Source: Botryotinia globosa
Lineage: Eukaryota; Ascomycota; Leotiomycetes; Helotiales; Sclerotiniaceae
DNA length: 64,000 nt
Reading direction: 5' to 3'
Assembly (NCBI GenBank): GCA_014898425.1
Contig: RCSZ01000006.1
Coordinates: forward strand, 2,630,719 to 2,694,718
Position 1 is the first letter of the stretch. The number at the start of each line of letters is the position of its first letter. Below the pieces are notes generated by a model. The model was not told where the DNA came from. It made no database searches and worked only from the letters and a program-made list of their open reading frames with translations. Below, one piece after another: positions 60,593-64,000 of the stretch. A program made the position numbers and the translations under genes.

Positions 60593-60930
60593 TTATTATT
60601 CCAAGGATTTTATTAATAGTCAATATTAATAATAATCCTAACCCTAAAAGGAATAATGATCTAATCAAAAACACTCTAATTAATTATCATCTCTCCTAGC
60701 TTTAATTTAAAGCTTTTTGAAAATCTGAAAAAAGAAATTAATAGAGATTCAATTGAATTTTTTATATATAAAATTAGAATTTCGAAAAGCTTTTATAATA
60801 AGGCTTTTATATTAAATCGAAATAACCCTAATTTTGAAGAATTTGAAAGGGTTGAAAAAAAAACTATAATAATTTTTGAAAATAGAAGGATAATAATCAA
60901 CAAAATGAATAAATTTAATCACTATTTAAT
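60593..60930 (+). repeat. Subtelomeric repeat S1, degraded copy
   Basis: Same order as 59225-59700, with G and C largely replaced by A and T. Confidence 0.75.
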
Positions 60931-61850
60931 ACCCTATTAATTGATATTATTAGTTTTACTAATATTACAAAATATTTAGGGTTTTTAAAATTAAATATAT
61001 ATATATATATATATTTTTGAAATTTAGAAAAAATTTGGGATTTAATAGTATTTTTACTTTTTTGTTAGTGTTATTCCTTATTGAATTCTATTTTTAGAAT
61101 TTTGATTAGTATTACAGAATATCTCGTTTAATATTAAAACTAGCTTATTAAAATTAACTTTTTTAAATTTTTCAAAAAAAACTGAATTGATTGATATAAT
61201 TTTTATTCAAATCGGGCTTAATTCGTTTTTGATTTAGAAAAATACAATTTCCTTTATTTTTATAAAATTTTTAATCTAATATAAAAACTTAAATATTAGA
61301 AATTTCGAAAAATATATAATATATTACTATAAATAGAATTCAAAACTGAATATTTTAATATAGTTTTTATTATATATATATAAAATTTCATTTTTTATTT
61401 TCTAATTTTACTGATATTATTAAAATCCAATTAGTATTACAAAATATTTTATATAATAATAGAACTAGTAATATAAGAATAATATTTTTAAAATCTTTAA
61501 AGAATTTCAAATTATATAATATTTTTAAATTTTTTAAAAGCTTGAATTTTATAATTGAATATAAAATCATATGATATTCATATAATATCAATCCGAATTC
61601 GAATTTTGTAAAAATAATATGAGTATTATTAGTATTATTAGTATTATTAGTATTATTAGTATTATTAATATTATTAGTATTATTAGTATTATTAATATTA
61701 TTAGTATTATTAATATTATTAGTATTATTAGTATTATTAGTATTATTAGTATAATCACTCTTATTATTTATTATTATTATTAAAAAGAAAAAGAAAATAA
61801 AAAATATTAATAAATAAAAATAAGGATTAGAATAAGAATATTAATAAAAA
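60931..61850 (+). repeat. Subtelomeric repeat S2, copy 2
   Basis: Contains the (AGTATTATT)n array at about 61620-61752, longer than in copy 1. Confidence 0.85.
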
Positions 61851-62164
61851 GAATATTAATAAGAAAAATATTAATAAAAAGAATATTGATAAGAAAATTA
61901 TTAATAAAAATAAGAATATTAATAAGAAAATTAATAAGAAGAAGAAAAATAATAACCCTAAGAATAATAATAAGAAAAAGAAAAATAAGAAGAATAAATA
62001 TAAAAAAAATATAAAGAAAAAGAATATAAAAAAACAAATTATTAATAAAAATATTGATAAGAATATTGAAAAGAATAATAATAAGAAAAAGAAAAATAAG
62101 AAAAAGAAAAAGAAAAATAAATAAATAAGAAGAATATAAAATAATAAGTTATTATTAAAAATAT
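61850..62164. repeat. A-rich low-complexity stretch
   Basis: AATATTAATAAGAAAAA-type units; follows the tail of S2 copy 2. Confidence 0.7.
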
Positions 62165-62572
62165 TAATAATTCTAATACTCTATTAACTAATATTACTAG
62201 TTTTATTAATATTACAAAATATTTAGAATTTTTAGAATTAAATATATATATATATATATATATTTAAAATCTAGAAAAAATTTGGGATTTAATAATGTTT
62301 TTACTTTTTTATTAATATTATTCTTTATTGAATTCTATTTTTAGAATTTTAATTAATATTATAAAATATTTCGCTTGATATTAGAGTTAGTTTATTAAAA
62401 CTAACTTTATTAAACTTTTCAAAAAAATTGAATTGATTAATATAATTTTTATTCAAATTAGATTTAATTCGTTTTTGATTTAGAAAAATACGATTTCCTT
62501 TATTTTTATAAAATTTTTAATTTAATATAAAAGTTTAAATATTAGAAATTTCGAAAAATGTATAATATATTA
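62165..62572 (+). repeat. Subtelomeric repeat S2, copy 3 (truncated)
   Basis: Stops after AAAAATGTATAATATATTA, where an S1 fragment (ATTATTATTCTAAGG) takes over. Confidence 0.8.
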
Positions 62573-62624
62573 TTAATTATTATTCTAAGGATTTTTTTAA
62601 TGATTAATATTAATAGTGATTCTA

Positions 62625-63515
62625 ATCCTAATACCCTATTAACTAGTATTATTAGTTTTATTGATATTACAAAATATTTAGGGTTTTTAGAATTAAATAT
62701 ATATATATAAATATATTTTTAAAATCTAAAAAAAATTTGGGATTTAATAGTATTTTTACTTTTTTGTTAATATTATTTTTTATTGAATTCTATTTTTAGA
62801 ATTTTAATTAATATTACAAAATATTTCATTTAATATTAAAACTAGTTTATTGAAATCAACTTTTTTAAATTTTTCAAAAAAAACTGAATTGATTAATATA
62901 ATTTTTATCCAAATCAGGTTTAATTTATTTTTGATTTAGAAAAATACGATTTCCTTTATTTTTATGAAAATTTTAATCTAATATAAAAACTTAAATATTA
63001 GAAATTTCGAAAAATATATAATATATTATTATAAATAGAATTTAAAACTAAATATTTTAGTATAGTTTTTATTATAAATATATAAAATTTCATTTTTTAT
63101 TTTCTAATTTTATTAGTATTATTAAAATCCAATTGATATTATAGAATATTTTATATAATAATGGAGCTAATAATATAATAATAATATTTTTGAAATCTTT
63201 GAAAAATTTCGAATTATATAATGTTTTTAAATTTTTCAAAAGCTTAAATTTTATAATTGAATTTGAAATCATGTGATATTTATGTAATATCAATTCGAAT
63301 CTGAATCTTGTAAAAATAATATGAGTATTATTAATATTATTAGTATTATTAGTATTATTAGTATTATTAGTATTATTAGTATTATTAGTATTATTAGTAT
63401 AATCACTCTTATTATTTATTATTATTATTAAAAGAAAAAGAAAATAATAAATATTAATAAATAAAAATAAGAATTAGAATAAGAATACTAATAAAAAGAA
63501 TATTAATAAGAAAAA
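62625..63515 (+). repeat. Subtelomeric repeat S2, copy 4
   Basis: Full length including the (AGTATTATT)n array at about 63325-63402 and A-rich tail. Confidence 0.85.
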
Positions 63516-63519
63516 TACT

Positions 63520-63883
63520 AACACTCTAATACCCTATTAGCTAATATCACTAGTTTTATTAGTATTATAAAATATTTAGAGTTTTTAGGGTTAAATATAT
63601 ATATATATATATATCTTTGAAATCTAAAAGAAATTTGGGATTTAATAATGTTTTTACTTTTTTGCTAGTGTTATTTTTTATTGAGTTCTATTTTTAGAAT
63701 TTTAATTGATATTATAAAATATCTCGTTTAATATTAGGGTTAATTTATTAAAATTAACTTTTTTAAACTTTTCAAAAAAAACTGAATTGATTGATATAAT
63801 TTTTATTCAAATCAAGCTTAGTTTGTTTTTGATTTAGAAAAATATAATTTCCTTTATTTTTATGAAATTTTTAATCTAATATA
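63520..63883 (+). repeat. Subtelomeric repeat S2, copy 5, cut by the telomere
   Basis: Follows the other copies up to TTTTTAATCTAATATA, then switches to telomere repeats where the others read AAAACTTAAATATTAG. Confidence 0.9.
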
Positions 63884-64000
63884 AGGGTTAGGGTTAGGGT
63901 TAGGGTTAGGGTTAGGGTTAGGGTTAGGGTTAGGGTTAGGGTTAGGGTTAGGGTTAGGGTTAGGGTTAGGGTTAGGGTTAGGGTTAGGGTTAGGGTTAGG
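63884..64000 (+). repeat. Telomere, (TTAGGG)n
   Basis: About 19 perfect hexamers to the window end. G-rich strand runs 5' to 3' outward, as at a right chromosome end. Confidence 0.98.

Overview
The window is the right end of a filamentous ascomycete chromosome. It finishes in about 117 bases of (TTAGGG)n whose G-rich strand runs toward the end. Genes have short 45-76 nt spliceosomal introns with CTAAC/CTGAC-type branch points, and small gene islands of near-normal base composition sit in very AT-rich DNA. That DNA consists of repeats full of C-to-T and G-to-A changes, as left by repeat-induced point mutation (RIP). A Pezizomycotina fungus with AT isochores is clear; Leotiomycetes is my guess from the gene style only.

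Layout. 1-500: 3' end of a carboxylesterase. 860-22.9 kb: repeat block with a RIP-degraded Ty3/gypsy element (1556-8383, TSD TTGAG), 9-mer and 11-mer tandem arrays, two complete miniature LTR elements (TRIMs; 15198-15759 and 20298-20850), a RIP-degraded Ty1/copia element (16559-22862, TSD GTAAT) and several solo LTRs. 22.99-30.36 kb: gene island with a sesquiterpene-cyclase-type terpene synthase, a cytochrome P450 and a PTH11/rhodopsin-type seven-helix protein. 30.4-35.0 kb: AT-rich DNA with a solo LTR split by an 816-bp foldback transposon. 35.66-39.97 kb: island with two tandem GMC oxidoreductases, one probably cytosolic and one secreted. 40-47.5 kb: repeats, SINE-like copies and solo LTRs. 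47.9-52.8 kb: two divergent genes of unknown function with two related mariner-type MITEs between them. 52.9-63.9 kb: subtelomeric repeats, then the telomere.

How the genes may work together. The terpene synthase and P450 lie on the same strand 745 bp apart and form a plausible minimal terpene pathway (cyclise, then hydroxylate). The two GMC oxidoreductases, 5 kb beyond the membrane protein and separated from it only by transposon DNA, could be tailoring or secreted oxidation steps of the same cluster, but that is inference.

All gene models were spliced by hand from the sequence. Each closes in frame with GT-AG introns, except one GC-AG intron in the P450. Most of the repeat annotation rests on matching terminal motifs plus exact 5-bp target-site duplications, which can be read directly.
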